Source: G963667915 sp965197385
GTDB taxonomy: Bacteria > Acidobacteriota > Vicinamibacteria > Vicinamibacterales > UBA823
Assembly: GCA_965197385.1 (NCBI GenBank)
Contig: CBDANA010000009.1
Coordinates: forward strand, 992,001-1,056,000
Direction: 5' to 3'
DNA: 64,000 bases
Position 1 is the stretch's first letter, and each line of letters begins with the position of its first letter. The translations under genes were made by a program, and so were the position numbers. Positions 1 to 8,792 of this stretch are shown piece after piece. The notes under the pieces are model-generated. The model did no database searches and had not been told where the DNA came from. It worked only from the letters and a program-made list of their open reading frames with translations.

Positions 1-389
1 AGGATGGGCGATGCGTCCGGTTCACCATACACTGCCGCTGTCGACGAGAACACCAGCGCGTCGACAGACTCCGCAGCCATCGCTTCCAGCAGTGACAGCG
101 TCCCGACCACGTTGTACCGGTAGTACCCCGCCGGATCGGTGAGCGACTCGGGCACCGACAATCTGCCAGCGAAGTGCAGCACCGCCCCCACCTCGTGCTC
201 GCGCAGCGTCCGCCGCAGCGTGTCCACGTCGTGCACGTCCGCCTCGACCAACGGCGCGCCGAGCACCGCCTCACGGTGTCCAGCCGACAGGTCGTCATAG
301 ACCACGACGCGGACACCAGCTTCCCGAAATGCCAGTGTCGTGTGACTCCCGATATATCCGGCGCCGCCCACCACGAGCACCGTGTCCAC
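1..389 (-). CDS. galE: UDP-glucose 4-epimerase, partial (3' end outside window)
   Basis: Interconverts UDP-glucose and UDP-galactose in the cytoplasm using bound NAD. Translating the minus strand from 389 gives a short-chain dehydrogenase N-terminus with the nucleotide-binding motif VVGGAGYIGSH, then AVLHFAG and the catalytic-region segment VFSSTAAVYGEP, all typical of GalE. About 130 residues are visible and the rest lies beyond base 1. Two adjacent GTG codons (392 and 389) are possible starts. 389 is preferred because it sits five bases after a GGGAGG ribosome site at 395-400. The start lies beside the ugd stop codon (394-392), so the two genes are probably translationally coupled. Its product would supply UDP-Gal to the polysaccharide locus next door. 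Confidence 0.9.
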   Translation of the reverse strand, partial: MDTVLVVGGAGYIGSHTTLAFREAGVRVVVYDDLSAGHREAVLGAPLVEADVHDVDTLRRTLREHEVGAVLHFAGRLSVPESLTDPAGYYRYNVVGTLSLLEAMAAESVDALVFSSTAAVYGEPDASPI

Positions 390-391
390 CA

Positions 392-1687
392 CTACCTCCC
401 GATCGACGTGTAGGTGAAGCCGAGCGCGCGCATCTGTTCCGGGTTGAACAGATTCCGCCCATCGAAGATGGCCGCAGACCGCATCAGCCGACGAATCCGG
501 ACGAAATCCGGCTCCCGAAACTCGTTCCACTCGGTGACGATGACGAGCGCGTCCGCTCCCTTCGTCGCATCATAACTGCTCTCCGCAAGGGTGACGCGCG
601 ACCCAAACAGCTTCTTCGCGTTCGCCATGGCCTGTGGATCATAGGCCTGCACCGTCGCCCCACCGGCGAGCAGACCCTCGATGATCGGAACGGCAGGCGC
701 GTCTCGCATGTCGTCCGTGCGGGGTTTGAACGCGAGCCCCCAGACGCCGATTCGCTTGCCCTTCAAGGACCCGAGATGCGCGGCGATCACCGGCACGAGC
801 CGGCGCTTCTGGGCTTGGTTGACCGATTCCACCGCTTCGAGAATCTCGCACCGATACCCGGAGGCCTTCGCCGATTTGAGCAGCGCCTTCACGTCCTTCG
901 GAAAACAGCTTCCGCCATACCCGACCCCCGGAAACAGGAACGCCGGCCCGATTCTGGAGTCGGTGGCCATCGCCTTGCGGACGTGGTCCACGTTCGCGCC
1001 GAGCTGCTCGCAGACGTTCGCCATCTCGTTCATGAACGAAATCCGTGTGGCCAACATGGCGTTCGCCGCATATTTCGACAGCTCGGCGCTGGCGCAGTCC
1101 GTGATCAGGATCGGTGCGCCGCTTCGCGTCAGCGGCGCGTAGAGCTCCTTGATCAGCGCCGCGCCTCTCGCGTCCTCCGCGCCGATGACGACCCGGTCCG
1201 GCTTCAGAAAATCCTCCACCGCCGCGCCTTGCTTCAGGAATTCCGGATTGCTCACTACGCTGAACGGATGCGTCGTTTCGCGCCGGACGACCTTGCGCAC
1301 CCGCACCGCCGTGCCGACCGGCACCGTGCTCTTCGTGACGATGACGGTATAGCCTCGCATCGCCCGCGCCACGTCCCTGGCGACCAGCAGCACTTGCTTG
1401 ACGTCGGCCGCTCCCTCGTCGTCCGCGGGCGTGCCGACCGCGATGAAAACGATGTCGGAGCTCCGCACCGCCGGCGCCAGGGCGACGGTGAATCGCAGCC
1501 GCTTCTCTGCACAGTTCCGCTTGACGAGCTCTCCAAGACCGGGTTCGTAGATTGGAATCTTGCCGCGCTGCAGCGCCCGGACCTTGCGCTGATCGACGTC
1601 GACCCCGACCACTTGATTGCCGTTCTCCGCTAAGCCGGCGGCCACGACCAGCCCGACGTAGCCCGCGCCGATCACTGTGATCCGCAT
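392..1687 (-). CDS. ugd: UDP-glucose 6-dehydrogenase
   Basis: Oxidises UDP-glucose to UDP-glucuronate with two NAD+. The 431-residue length is normal for bacterial Ugd. The protein opens with MRITVIGAGYVGLV (Rossmann motif) and carries the active-site cysteine in GYGGSCFPKD. The start at 1687 is chosen over an upstream in-frame ATG at 1768 because it begins exactly at the conserved N-terminus and follows a GGAGGGGGG ribosome site. It is the first gene of a minus-strand unit with galE and is divergent from the glycosyltransferase operon across about 220 bp. UDP-GlcA made here is the substrate of the UDP-xylose synthase at 8793-9728, so the two genes form one nucleotide-sugar route. Confidence 0.96.
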   Translation of the reverse strand: MRITVIGAGYVGLVVAAGLAENGNQVVGVDVDQRKVRALQRGKIPIYEPGLGELVKRNCAEKRLRFTVALAPAVRSSDIVFIAVGTPADDEGAADVKQVLLVARDVARAMRGYTVIVTKSTVPVGTAVRVRKVVRRETTHPFSVVSNPEFLKQGAAVEDFLKPDRVVIGAEDARGAALIKELYAPLTRSGAPILITDCASAELSKYAANAMLATRISFMNEMANVCEQLGANVDHVRKAMATDSRIGPAFLFPGVGYGGSCFPKDVKALLKSAKASGYRCEILEAVESVNQAQKRRLVPVIAAHLGSLKGKRIGVWGLAFKPRTDDMRDAPAVPIIEGLLAGGATVQAYDPQAMANAKKLFGSRVTLAESSYDATKGADALVIVTEWNEFREPDFVRIRRLMRSAAIFDGRNLFNPEQMRALGFTYTSIGR

Positions 1688-1906
1688 CCACCCCCCTCCA
1701 GCCGAACGGCGCCAACTCGAGACGCCAGACGCCATCTGGAAACCATTTAACGTAACACCGCCGCACAATTCCAGTCAAGCTATTGCGTAATAAGGGGTTG
1801 CGACTATTCTCCCATCGGTCAGCATTTGACTCTGTTACCATCCCGAGCAGATTCCTTGCGCGGACCAGGCCGACGCCCGGACTTGCGCCCACCGCGCGCC
1901 TCCACC

Positions 1907-3013
1907 GTGCGAATTCTGATCGATTATCGCCCTGCCCTCCACGAGCGCACCGGTGTCGGCGAACACATCCACCAGCTCGCGAAGGCGCTGACCACCGAAC
2001 TGCACGGTCGGCGCGACTACTCCGTCACCCTGTTTTCCAGCTCCTGGCGACATCGCCTCCCGGCCGACCGCATTCCGGGTGCGCGCGTGGTCGACCGCCA
2101 CGTTCCGGTCCGCACCCTCAACTGGCTCTGGCACCGCCTGGCCTGGCCTCCGATCGAGTGGCTCGCCGGACCCGTCGACGTCGCCCACTCGCCTCATCCG
2201 CTGGCCATGCCGACCCGCGGTGCCGCGCGCTTCATTACGATTCACGATCTCGACTTCCTGGCACACCCGGAACGGACTTCAGCCGAGATCCGGCGCGACT
2301 ACCCGGTGCTCGTCAGGCGCCACGCCGCCGAGGCAGACCGCGTGATCGTCCCGTCCCACTACACCGCCCGCCTCGTCCGGACCTGCCTCGACGTACCCGA
2401 GCACCGCATCGTCATCTGTCCGAACGGCGCCCCGGACTGGCCGGCTCGGAGAGAACCGGCATATGACGGACCCATTCTGTTCGTCGGCACGCTCGAGCCC
2501 AGAAAGAACGTCGCCGCCTTGGTTCGCGCCTATCGCCTACTCGCCTCGCAGCGGCCTGTTCCACGCCTGATCCTGGCGGGCCGCGCGACCGCCCCAGCCC
2601 TGGCCAGTCTTGGACCTCTCGACGTCGGCCCCATCGCGGGGAAGGTCGATCTCCCAGGGTACGTCGCTCCCGCCGCGCGACATGCGCTGTACGCCGGGGC
2701 CAGCATGCTCGTCCTGCCGTCGCTGGATGAAGGATTCGGCCTGCCCGTCGTCGAAGCCATGACGGTCGGCGTCCCCGTCATCGCCTCGACCTGCGGCGCG
2801 CTTCCTGAAGTCGTGGGCGACGCCGGAACCCTGGTCGACCCGGACGACGTCGAGGGGCTCGCGGCGGCCATGGCCAGAATTTTGGACAACCGTGACCACG
2901 CCGACCAGGCCATCGCCCGGGGAATCGCCCGCGCCCGATCGTATGATTGGCGCGCGTCGGCGCGCGCGCTCCTCGAGACGTACGAGGCGGTCGCCCGCGA
3001 CCGCCGCCCATGA
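1907..3013 (+). CDS. GT4-family glycosyltransferase (first of the cluster)
   Basis: 368-residue GT-B fold glycosyltransferase. The N-terminus VRILIDYRPALHERTGVGEH is typical of family 4 enzymes of exopolysaccharide clusters. The C-terminal half has FVGTLEPRKN and the nucleotide-sugar binding signature DEGFGLPVVEAM. The reading frame opens at 1826, but conserved sequence begins at the GTG at 1907, so that start is preferred. The next gene follows after 21 bp. Donor and acceptor sugars cannot be read from the sequence. Confidence 0.85.
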   Translation: MRILIDYRPALHERTGVGEHIHQLAKALTTELHGRRDYSVTLFSSSWRHRLPADRIPGARVVDRHVPVRTLNWLWHRLAWPPIEWLAGPVDVAHSPHPLAMPTRGAARFITIHDLDFLAHPERTSAEIRRDYPVLVRRHAAEADRVIVPSHYTARLVRTCLDVPEHRIVICPNGAPDWPARREPAYDGPILFVGTLEPRKNVAALVRAYRLLASQRPVPRLILAGRATAPALASLGPLDVGPIAGKVDLPGYVAPAARHALYAGASMLVLPSLDEGFGLPVVEAMTVGVPVIASTCGALPEVVGDAGTLVDPDDVEGLAAAMARILDNRDHADQAIARGIARARSYDWRASARALLETYEAVARDRRP

Positions 3014-3034
3014 GCTAGCGGGACGACAAGAGCG

Positions 3035-4150
3035 ATGCGCATAGGAATCGACGCGCGGGACTTGGTCGGGCAGGCCACCGGCATCGGCCGCTACGTCGCA
3101 CACCTGTGCCGTGAATGGTCCCGCGCGCCGATCGCCGAGGAGCATCGCTTCGTCCTGTACGTGCCCGACACCGCGTCACCGTCATCACGGTCGTTCCCGT
3201 TTCTGGAGGTCGCGGACCGCTTCGACGTGACGGTCGTTCCCGGCGGCGCCGGTACGCGCTGGGAACAGGCCGCCTTGCCGCCCATTGCCAACGCCGACCA
3301 GTTGGACGTCTTCTTCGCGCCCGCTTATTCCGCGCCGCTGCGGCTCAGGCCGCCCTGCGTGCTGACCATCCCGGACGTTTCGTTCGCCGCCCACCCCGAA
3401 TGGTTCACCTGGCGCGAAGGCCTGCGGCGCCGCTGGCTGGCGACCCGCGCGGCGGCGCGCGCCGTGCGCGTCCTGACGATCTCCGAGTTCTCGCGGCGGG
3501 AGATCTCGAACCATCTCGGCGTCCAGATCGACCGCATCCAGGTCACGCCCCTGGCGGTAGAGGACCCCCGATGCGCCGTCACCTCCCGGCCGCCCCGAGA
3601 GCCGCTCGTGCTCTTCGTCGGCTCGATCTTCACACGGCGACACCTGCCCGTGCTCATCGCCGCCTTCGCCCGCGCGCGGCGCCGGGTGCCGGCCGCCCGC
3701 CTGGCGATCATTGGCTCGAATCGCACATATCCAGGAGAGGACCTTCGGGCCACAGCGACAGACGAAGGTGTCGGCGAACAGGTCACAATCGAGGACTGGG
3801 TGGAAGAGGACCGCTTGACCGCCTGGTACGCACGCGCCGGCGCGTTTGCGTTTCTGTCCGAGTACGAAGGATTCGGCTTGCCCCCGCTGGAGGCGATAGC
3901 GGCCGGCATACCCAGCGTCGTCCTCGATACGCCGGTGGCGCGCGAGGTCTATGGCAACGCCGTGACCTACGTCACGCTCCACGACGTCGACGGCATCGCG
4001 GACGCCCTGGTGCAGGCCCTCCAGGCCGCTCCGGCCCCTGGGGAACCCGACCCGGCCGTCCGGGAGGTCCTGGCGCGCTATTCCTGGTCCACTACGGCCT
4101 CGCGCACGCTCGCCGAGCTCACCGGGGCCGCCCGGAGCGCCCGCCCGTGA
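3035..4150 (+). CDS. GT4-family glycosyltransferase
   Basis: 371-residue GT-B glycosyltransferase starting MRIGIDARDLVGQATGIGRY, a close structural relative of its two GT4 neighbours. It has FVGSIFTRRHLPVLI in the linker to the C-terminal domain and the donor-binding signature YEGFGLPPLEAIA. Its stop codon overlaps the GTG start of the next gene (GTGA at 4147-4150), so translation is coupled. It presumably adds one sugar to the lipid-linked repeat unit at the inner face of the membrane. Specificity is unknown. Confidence 0.86.
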   Translation: MRIGIDARDLVGQATGIGRYVAHLCREWSRAPIAEEHRFVLYVPDTASPSSRSFPFLEVADRFDVTVVPGGAGTRWEQAALPPIANADQLDVFFAPAYSAPLRLRPPCVLTIPDVSFAAHPEWFTWREGLRRRWLATRAAARAVRVLTISEFSRREISNHLGVQIDRIQVTPLAVEDPRCAVTSRPPREPLVLFVGSIFTRRHLPVLIAAFARARRRVPAARLAIIGSNRTYPGEDLRATATDEGVGEQVTIEDWVEEDRLTAWYARAGAFAFLSEYEGFGLPPLEAIAAGIPSVVLDTPVAREVYGNAVTYVTLHDVDGIADALVQALQAAPAPGEPDPAVREVLARYSWSTTASRTLAELTGAARSARP

Positions 4151-4971
4151 GCGACCTGGCGATCGTCATCGTCAACTTCAATGCGCAGGACGATCTCGAC
4201 CGCTGTCTTCGCTCGCTTCACGCGCACCCCCCGTCGCGCGCCCATGAGATCGTCGTCGTCGACAACGCGTCGACCGACGAAAGCGCCGCGCGGACGCGGC
4301 GCGACTGGCCTTCCGTCCGGTTGCTGGAACTCGGGACGAACGGCGGCTTCGCGCGGGCCTGCAACGCCGGGTTCCGGCACACCGACAGCCCACTCGTGCT
4401 GCTGCTGAACAGTGACACGATCGTTCCGTCCGGCGAGCTCGATCGCCTCGTCGAGGCTCTGCTCAGCGACGACGACTGCGCCGTGGCCGGCCCGCGCCTC
4501 ATCGACGGCGCCGGTCAGATAGAAATCTCCTGGGGCCACATGATCGGCCCGTTCAACGAATTACGACAGAAAGCGCTTGCCGGCCTGCACGCCCTCGGCG
4601 TTCCGCCCGTCACGGCGTTCGTCTCTCGGCGCGCCCACCAGGTGCGGTTTCCCGACTGGGTGAGCGGTGCCTGCCTGCTCGTGCGGCGTTCCGACGCGGA
4701 AGCGGTCGGCTACCTGGACGAGCGGTTCTTCATGTATGCCGAGGATGTCGACTTCTGTGCGGCACTGAGAAGCCGGGGGCGACGCATCCTCTTCACGCCC
4801 GCCGCCGAGCTACAGCACCTCAGGGGCCGCTCGGTGAGCGCTGCCCCCCAAGCCACCACGACGGCCTACCGCCGAAGCCAGCTGGCCTTCTACGCCAAGC
4901 ACCACCCCAGATGGGTCCCCTGGCTTCGCGCCTACCTCCGGATGAAGGGTCAGCTGCCGTCGGACTGCTAG
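4147..4971 (+). CDS. GT2-family glycosyltransferase (rhamnosyltransferase-like)
   Basis: 274-residue GT-A fold enzyme. The N-terminus LAIVIVNFNAQDDLDRCL, then VVVDNASTDES, a metal-binding LLLNSDT (DxD-like) and GACLLVRRSDAEAVGYLDE with FFMYAEDVDFC are hallmarks of the GT2 subgroup often annotated as rhamnosyltransferases. The frame is open from 3115, but the upstream portion is a shadow of the preceding gene. The GTG at 4147 overlaps the previous stop by four bases and fits the conserved start. It belongs to the same transcription unit as the surrounding GT4 genes. Confidence 0.85.
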   Translation: MSDLAIVIVNFNAQDDLDRCLRSLHAHPPSRAHEIVVVDNASTDESAARTRRDWPSVRLLELGTNGGFARACNAGFRHTDSPLVLLLNSDTIVPSGELDRLVEALLSDDDCAVAGPRLIDGAGQIEISWGHMIGPFNELRQKALAGLHALGVPPVTAFVSRRAHQVRFPDWVSGACLLVRRSDAEAVGYLDERFFMYAEDVDFCAALRSRGRRILFTPAAELQHLRGRSVSAAPQATTTAYRRSQLAFYAKHHPRWVPWLRAYLRMKGQLPSDC

Positions 4972-5063
4972 CAGCCCGACAGCGGTTCGCTTTGATACAC
5001 TTATTTAGATCGGCGGTGCGACCACCTCTTCTAGGCCTCGGATTTGCCGCCGCGAGGTTCTCC

Positions 5064-6215
5064 GTGCGCATCGGTATCGACGTCCGAAAACTGCACGACT
5101 ACGGCATCGGGACGTACGTCCGCAACCTGCTGACCCATCTAGATCGACTGGACCACGAGACCGAGTACGTCCTGCTCTGCCAGCCGGCTGACAGGGAACT
5201 AGCCGACGGCCTAGGCGACAACTTTCGGACCGTCGCCCAGCCGGCGGGGCCGTACTCCATCAGTGAGCAGATACGGATTCCCATCCAGCTCACGCGCGAG
5301 CGGATCGACCTGTTTCATGCCCCGCACTACACGCTGCCGGCACTCACGCCCTGTCGATCAATCGTGACGATCCACGACTGCATTCACCTGCGGTTTCCGC
5401 AGTATCTTCCGAGCCGATTCGCCTATCGCTATGCGCGCGCGATGTTCTGGTCAGCCACGCATCGCTGCGACTGCATCCTGACGGTCTCGGAGACCTCGAA
5501 GCGAGATATCCTCAGCTTCTTCGACGTTCCGGCCGGAAAGATCATCGTGATTCCGAACGCCATCGAAGACCGGTACTGGACGCGGCCGCCCGATGAGGCG
5601 ATCACGAAAATCCGCGAGCGGTATCAACTGCACGCGCCGTTTCTCCTGTATGCGGGCAATATCAAGCCCCATAAGAATCTGGAGCGTCTGCTCGACGCCT
5701 TCTATCGTGTGCGGCAACGCGGATTCAAGGATGTGACGTTGCTCATCCTCGGCGACGAGATCACCCGATACGTCAAGCTCCGTCGGGTCGTTCATCGCTA
5801 CCAGCTTCACCGGCACGTTCGGTTTCTCGGGTTCGTGCCCGTCGAGACACTACAGATCCTGTACCGCCTGGCCAGCGCATTCGTCTTCCCGTCACTGTAC
5901 GAAGGCTTCGGACTGCCGCCGCTCGAAGCGATGGCGAGCGGCACACCGGTCGTGACGTCGAATGTTTCGGCGCTCCCAGAGGTCGTCGGTGACGCCGCGA
6001 TGCTGATCGATCCCGAGCAGGCCGATTCGATCGCCGACGGGGTCATCCGCGTGCTGAGTGACGAACCGTTCCGGGTCGACCTCGTCCGCAAGGGGCTGGC
6101 GCGGGCACGGCAGTTCTCGTGGGACCGCTCGGTCCGTCGCACCTGGGACATCTACGGCCGCTTCGCGGACGCCTCCCGATCCAGAACGTGGCCATCGCCT
6201 TCGACGCATGCCTGA
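5064..6215 (+). CDS. GT4-family glycosyltransferase
   Basis: 383-residue GT-B glycosyltransferase. The conserved start VRIGIDVRKLHDYGIGTYVR sits at the GTG at 5064, although the frame is open from 4911. Other signatures are DLFHAPHYTLP, YAGNIKPHKNLERLL and YEGFGLPPLEAMASG. Its 3' end overlaps the start of the next gene by eight bases. The stretch 4972-5063 before it is somewhat AT-richer and may hold an internal promoter, but no clear consensus is visible. Confidence 0.86.
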   Translation: MRIGIDVRKLHDYGIGTYVRNLLTHLDRLDHETEYVLLCQPADRELADGLGDNFRTVAQPAGPYSISEQIRIPIQLTRERIDLFHAPHYTLPALTPCRSIVTIHDCIHLRFPQYLPSRFAYRYARAMFWSATHRCDCILTVSETSKRDILSFFDVPAGKIIVIPNAIEDRYWTRPPDEAITKIRERYQLHAPFLLYAGNIKPHKNLERLLDAFYRVRQRGFKDVTLLILGDEITRYVKLRRVVHRYQLHRHVRFLGFVPVETLQILYRLASAFVFPSLYEGFGLPPLEAMASGTPVVTSNVSALPEVVGDAAMLIDPEQADSIADGVIRVLSDEPFRVDLVRKGLARARQFSWDRSVRRTWDIYGRFADASRSRTWPSPSTHA

Positions 6216-7356
6216 ACGGCTGATCGCCTCTCCGCTCGCCGGACGACACATCGCGCTGGTACACGATTGGCTGACCGGCATGCGCGGGGGCGAACGCGCG
6301 CTCGAAGCGCTGTGCGAGCTCTTCCCAGACGCCGAGCTGTTTGCCCTGCTGCATCATCCCGGCTCGGCGTCCTCGGCGCTCGAACGCCGTCATCCGAGGG
6401 TCTCTTTCATCCAGCGACTGCCGTTCAGCTCCCGGTTCTACCGGCACTACCTGCCGTTGTTTCCCATGGCGATCGAGCAGTTCGACCTGGACCGGTTCGA
6501 CTTGATCATCAGCACGAGCCACTGCGCAGCCAAGGCGGTTGTCAAGCCTGGACGCGCCCGCCATCTCTGTTACTGCTTTACTCCCATGCGATACGCGTGG
6601 GACCAGTTTGATGCGTATTTCGGCGCCGATCGGCTCGGCCGGATCCCCAGCGCGATCATGCGGCCGATCCTGAAGCACCTGGCGCGCTGGGATGCGGCCA
6701 CGGCCGGCCGCGTCGATCGCTTTGTGGCGATTTCTCAACATGTTGCGGCCAGACTGCGGCGCTACTATAATCGGCGAGCCACCGTCGTATATCCGCCTGT
6801 CGATACGGAGTTTTTCCATCCGGATCGGACGCAGCCTGGCCCTGGGTTCTTGGTCGTGTCTGCCCTCGTGCCCTATAAGCGCATCGATCGCGCCATTCAC
6901 GCGGCCCGCCTCGCCGATGCCCCGCTGCGTATCCTGGGCACCGGCCCCGAGGAACCTCGGTTGCGCCGAATCGCCGGTCCGCAGGTCGAGTTCCTCGGAC
7001 GGCGGACGAACGACGAGGTGCGCGCCTGCTATCGCGAGGCCGCGGCCGTCCTCCTACCGGGTGAAGAGGAATTCGGCATCGCCCCGGTCGAGGCGCAGGC
7101 CTGCGGGCGACCGGTCGTTGCACTGAACCGAGGCGGAGTCCAGGAGACGGTGGTTCACGGCGATACCGGCTTCCTGGTGGACGACGACACGCCGGAGGCC
7201 TTTGCGGACGCCCTGCGCAAGGTGCGCACCCACCAGTTCGACGCCGCCGCGATCAGAGCCAATGCGCTCCGATTTTCGCATCAGCAGTTTGTGTCCGGAA
7301 TCGAACAGGCGGTCTCCGATCTGATCGCCGCCCCACGCGAGGAAGCGCGATGGTGA
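6208..7356 (+). CDS. GT4-family glycosyltransferase, WbaZ-like
   Basis: 382-residue glycosyltransferase. ALVHDWLTGMRGGERALEAL at the N-terminus is characteristic of the WbaZ-like mannosyltransferase group of O-antigen and exopolysaccharide clusters. The C-terminal domain has VVSALVPYKRIDRAI and GEEEFGIAPVEAQACGRPV. The ATG at 6208 overlaps the end of the previous gene. A longer frame begins at 6058 but runs inside that neighbour. The 3' end overlaps the sugar-1-phosphate transferase start by seven bases. A mannosyl specificity is suggested only by family resemblance. Confidence 0.85.
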   Translation: MPERLIASPLAGRHIALVHDWLTGMRGGERALEALCELFPDAELFALLHHPGSASSALERRHPRVSFIQRLPFSSRFYRHYLPLFPMAIEQFDLDRFDLIISTSHCAAKAVVKPGRARHLCYCFTPMRYAWDQFDAYFGADRLGRIPSAIMRPILKHLARWDAATAGRVDRFVAISQHVAARLRRYYNRRATVVYPPVDTEFFHPDRTQPGPGFLVVSALVPYKRIDRAIHAARLADAPLRILGTGPEEPRLRRIAGPQVEFLGRRTNDEVRACYREAAAVLLPGEEEFGIAPVEAQACGRPVVALNRGGVQETVVHGDTGFLVDDDTPEAFADALRKVRTHQFDAAAIRANALRFSHQQFVSGIEQAVSDLIAAPREEARW

Positions 7357-8789
7357 ATCGCGCTGCGCGGCTGCTGGTCGCCTCGCATGTGGTCTTCGAC
7401 GCGCTGCTTGGCATGTTGGCGTTCGTCCTGGCGTACGTCCTCCGATTCGAAACGGGACTGATCCCCGTCACCAAAGGGTATCCGCCCTTTCAGCAGTATC
7501 TGAACATCATCCCGTTTATCGGCCTGCTCGTTCCGGTCGCCTTTCAGCTTCACGGACTCTATCGACTGCGGCGCCATCGTTCTCGCGTCGATGATTTCTT
7601 CGGCGTGTTCGTCGGCAGCGTGATCGCCGTCGTGTTCGGCGTCGTCACTACACTGTACGTGCAGACGTACTTCCTCCCGGCCGAGCTGAAAGAGCAGGGG
7701 GCGTTCGAGATTTCCCAGCTGGTCTGGGCCCTGTTTCTCATCATGAACACGTTCTTGTGCTACGGCCTCCGCGAGCTCGTACGGGAGTTCTTCGAGCGAC
7801 GCTGGCGCGCCGGCGTCGGGCTCAAGCGGATCTTAATCGCGGGCAGCGGGGAGCTCGGCCGCCTCGTCGCCGACAAGGCCCTCCAGCGCCGGGAGCTCGG
7901 CTATCGCGTCATCGGTTTTCTGGATGACGCCGCCGAAGACCACCATCTCGGCTATCGCGGGCTGCCGCTGCTGGGTACGCTGGCCGACGCTGCGGACCTG
8001 CTCCGACGCGAGCAGACCGACCTGCTCTACATCGCACTGCCCTTGGAAGAGCACGTGAAGATGCTGTCGCTGATCGAGGCGGCGAGCCGGGAGTGTATTG
8101 AGATCAAAGTGGTACCCGACCTCCTGCAGTTCATCGCGCTTCGCGCCGGACTCGAGGATTTGGACGGTGTGCCGATCATCAGCGTCAACGAGGTGCCGCT
8201 GCACGGCTTCAATACCGGTGTCAAGCGAGGCATCGACATCGCGCTCTCCTCCACGGCGCTCGTCGCGTTGTCGGCGCCAATGGCGGCCATCGCCCTGCTC
8301 GTGCGCTACACCTCGCCCGGCCCAATCTTCTACAGCCAGAAGCGGATGGGTCTGGACGGGCGACCGTTCACCGTCCACAAGTTCCGCTCCATGCAGCAAG
8401 GCGCGGAGCGCGACAGCGGGCCGGTGTGGGCTCGGGACAACGATCCGCGCCGCACCAAACTGGGCATCTGGCTTCGCCGCTTCAACCTCGACGAACTGCC
8501 CCAGCTCTGGAACGTACTGCGCGGCGACATGTCGCTGGTCGGTCCTCGTCCGGAGCGGCCCTACTTCGTCGAACAGTTCAAACATCGATTTCCGCAGTAC
8601 ATGCTGCGTCACAAGGTGAAGGCCGGCCTGACCGGGTGGGCCCAAGTCAACGGCTGGCGCGGCAACACCTCCATCGAAAAGCGCATCGAGTTCGACCTCT
8701 ACTACATCGAGAACTGGTCGGTCACGCTGGACTTCAAGATTCTGTGGCTCACCCTCGTCCGCGGCCTCTTCCACACTCCCGCATATTGA
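7350..8789 (+). CDS. Undecaprenyl-phosphate sugar-1-phosphate transferase (WcaJ/EpsE type)
   Basis: Initiates repeat-unit assembly by moving a hexose-1-phosphate, usually glucose-1-P, from UDP-sugar to undecaprenyl phosphate. The 479 residues show several N-terminal membrane segments, a CoA-binding-like Rossmann domain (ILIAGSGELGRLVADKAL) and a C-terminal bacterial sugar transferase domain. That domain has KRGIDIALSS, a membrane helix, PGPIFYSQKRMG, KFRSM and LPQLWNVLRGDMSLVGPRPE, the standard catalytic block of this family. It overlaps the WbaZ-like gene by seven bases and precedes the UDP-xylose synthase by three, so it is co-transcribed with both. Confidence 0.93.
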   Translation: MVNRAARLLVASHVVFDALLGMLAFVLAYVLRFETGLIPVTKGYPPFQQYLNIIPFIGLLVPVAFQLHGLYRLRRHRSRVDDFFGVFVGSVIAVVFGVVTTLYVQTYFLPAELKEQGAFEISQLVWALFLIMNTFLCYGLRELVREFFERRWRAGVGLKRILIAGSGELGRLVADKALQRRELGYRVIGFLDDAAEDHHLGYRGLPLLGTLADAADLLRREQTDLLYIALPLEEHVKMLSLIEAASRECIEIKVVPDLLQFIALRAGLEDLDGVPIISVNEVPLHGFNTGVKRGIDIALSSTALVALSAPMAAIALLVRYTSPGPIFYSQKRMGLDGRPFTVHKFRSMQQGAERDSGPVWARDNDPRRTKLGIWLRRFNLDELPQLWNVLRGDMSLVGPRPERPYFVEQFKHRFPQYMLRHKVKAGLTGWAQVNGWRGNTSIEKRIEFDLYYIENWSVTLDFKILWLTLVRGLFHTPAY

Positions 8790-8792
8790 GCG

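Noticed and set aside
329..1633. Long plus-strand open frame of 434 codons opposite ugd
   Set aside because: Composition is Arg/Pro/His-rich nonsense typical of the antisense of a GC-rich gene, while the minus strand encodes an unmistakable UDP-glucose dehydrogenase.
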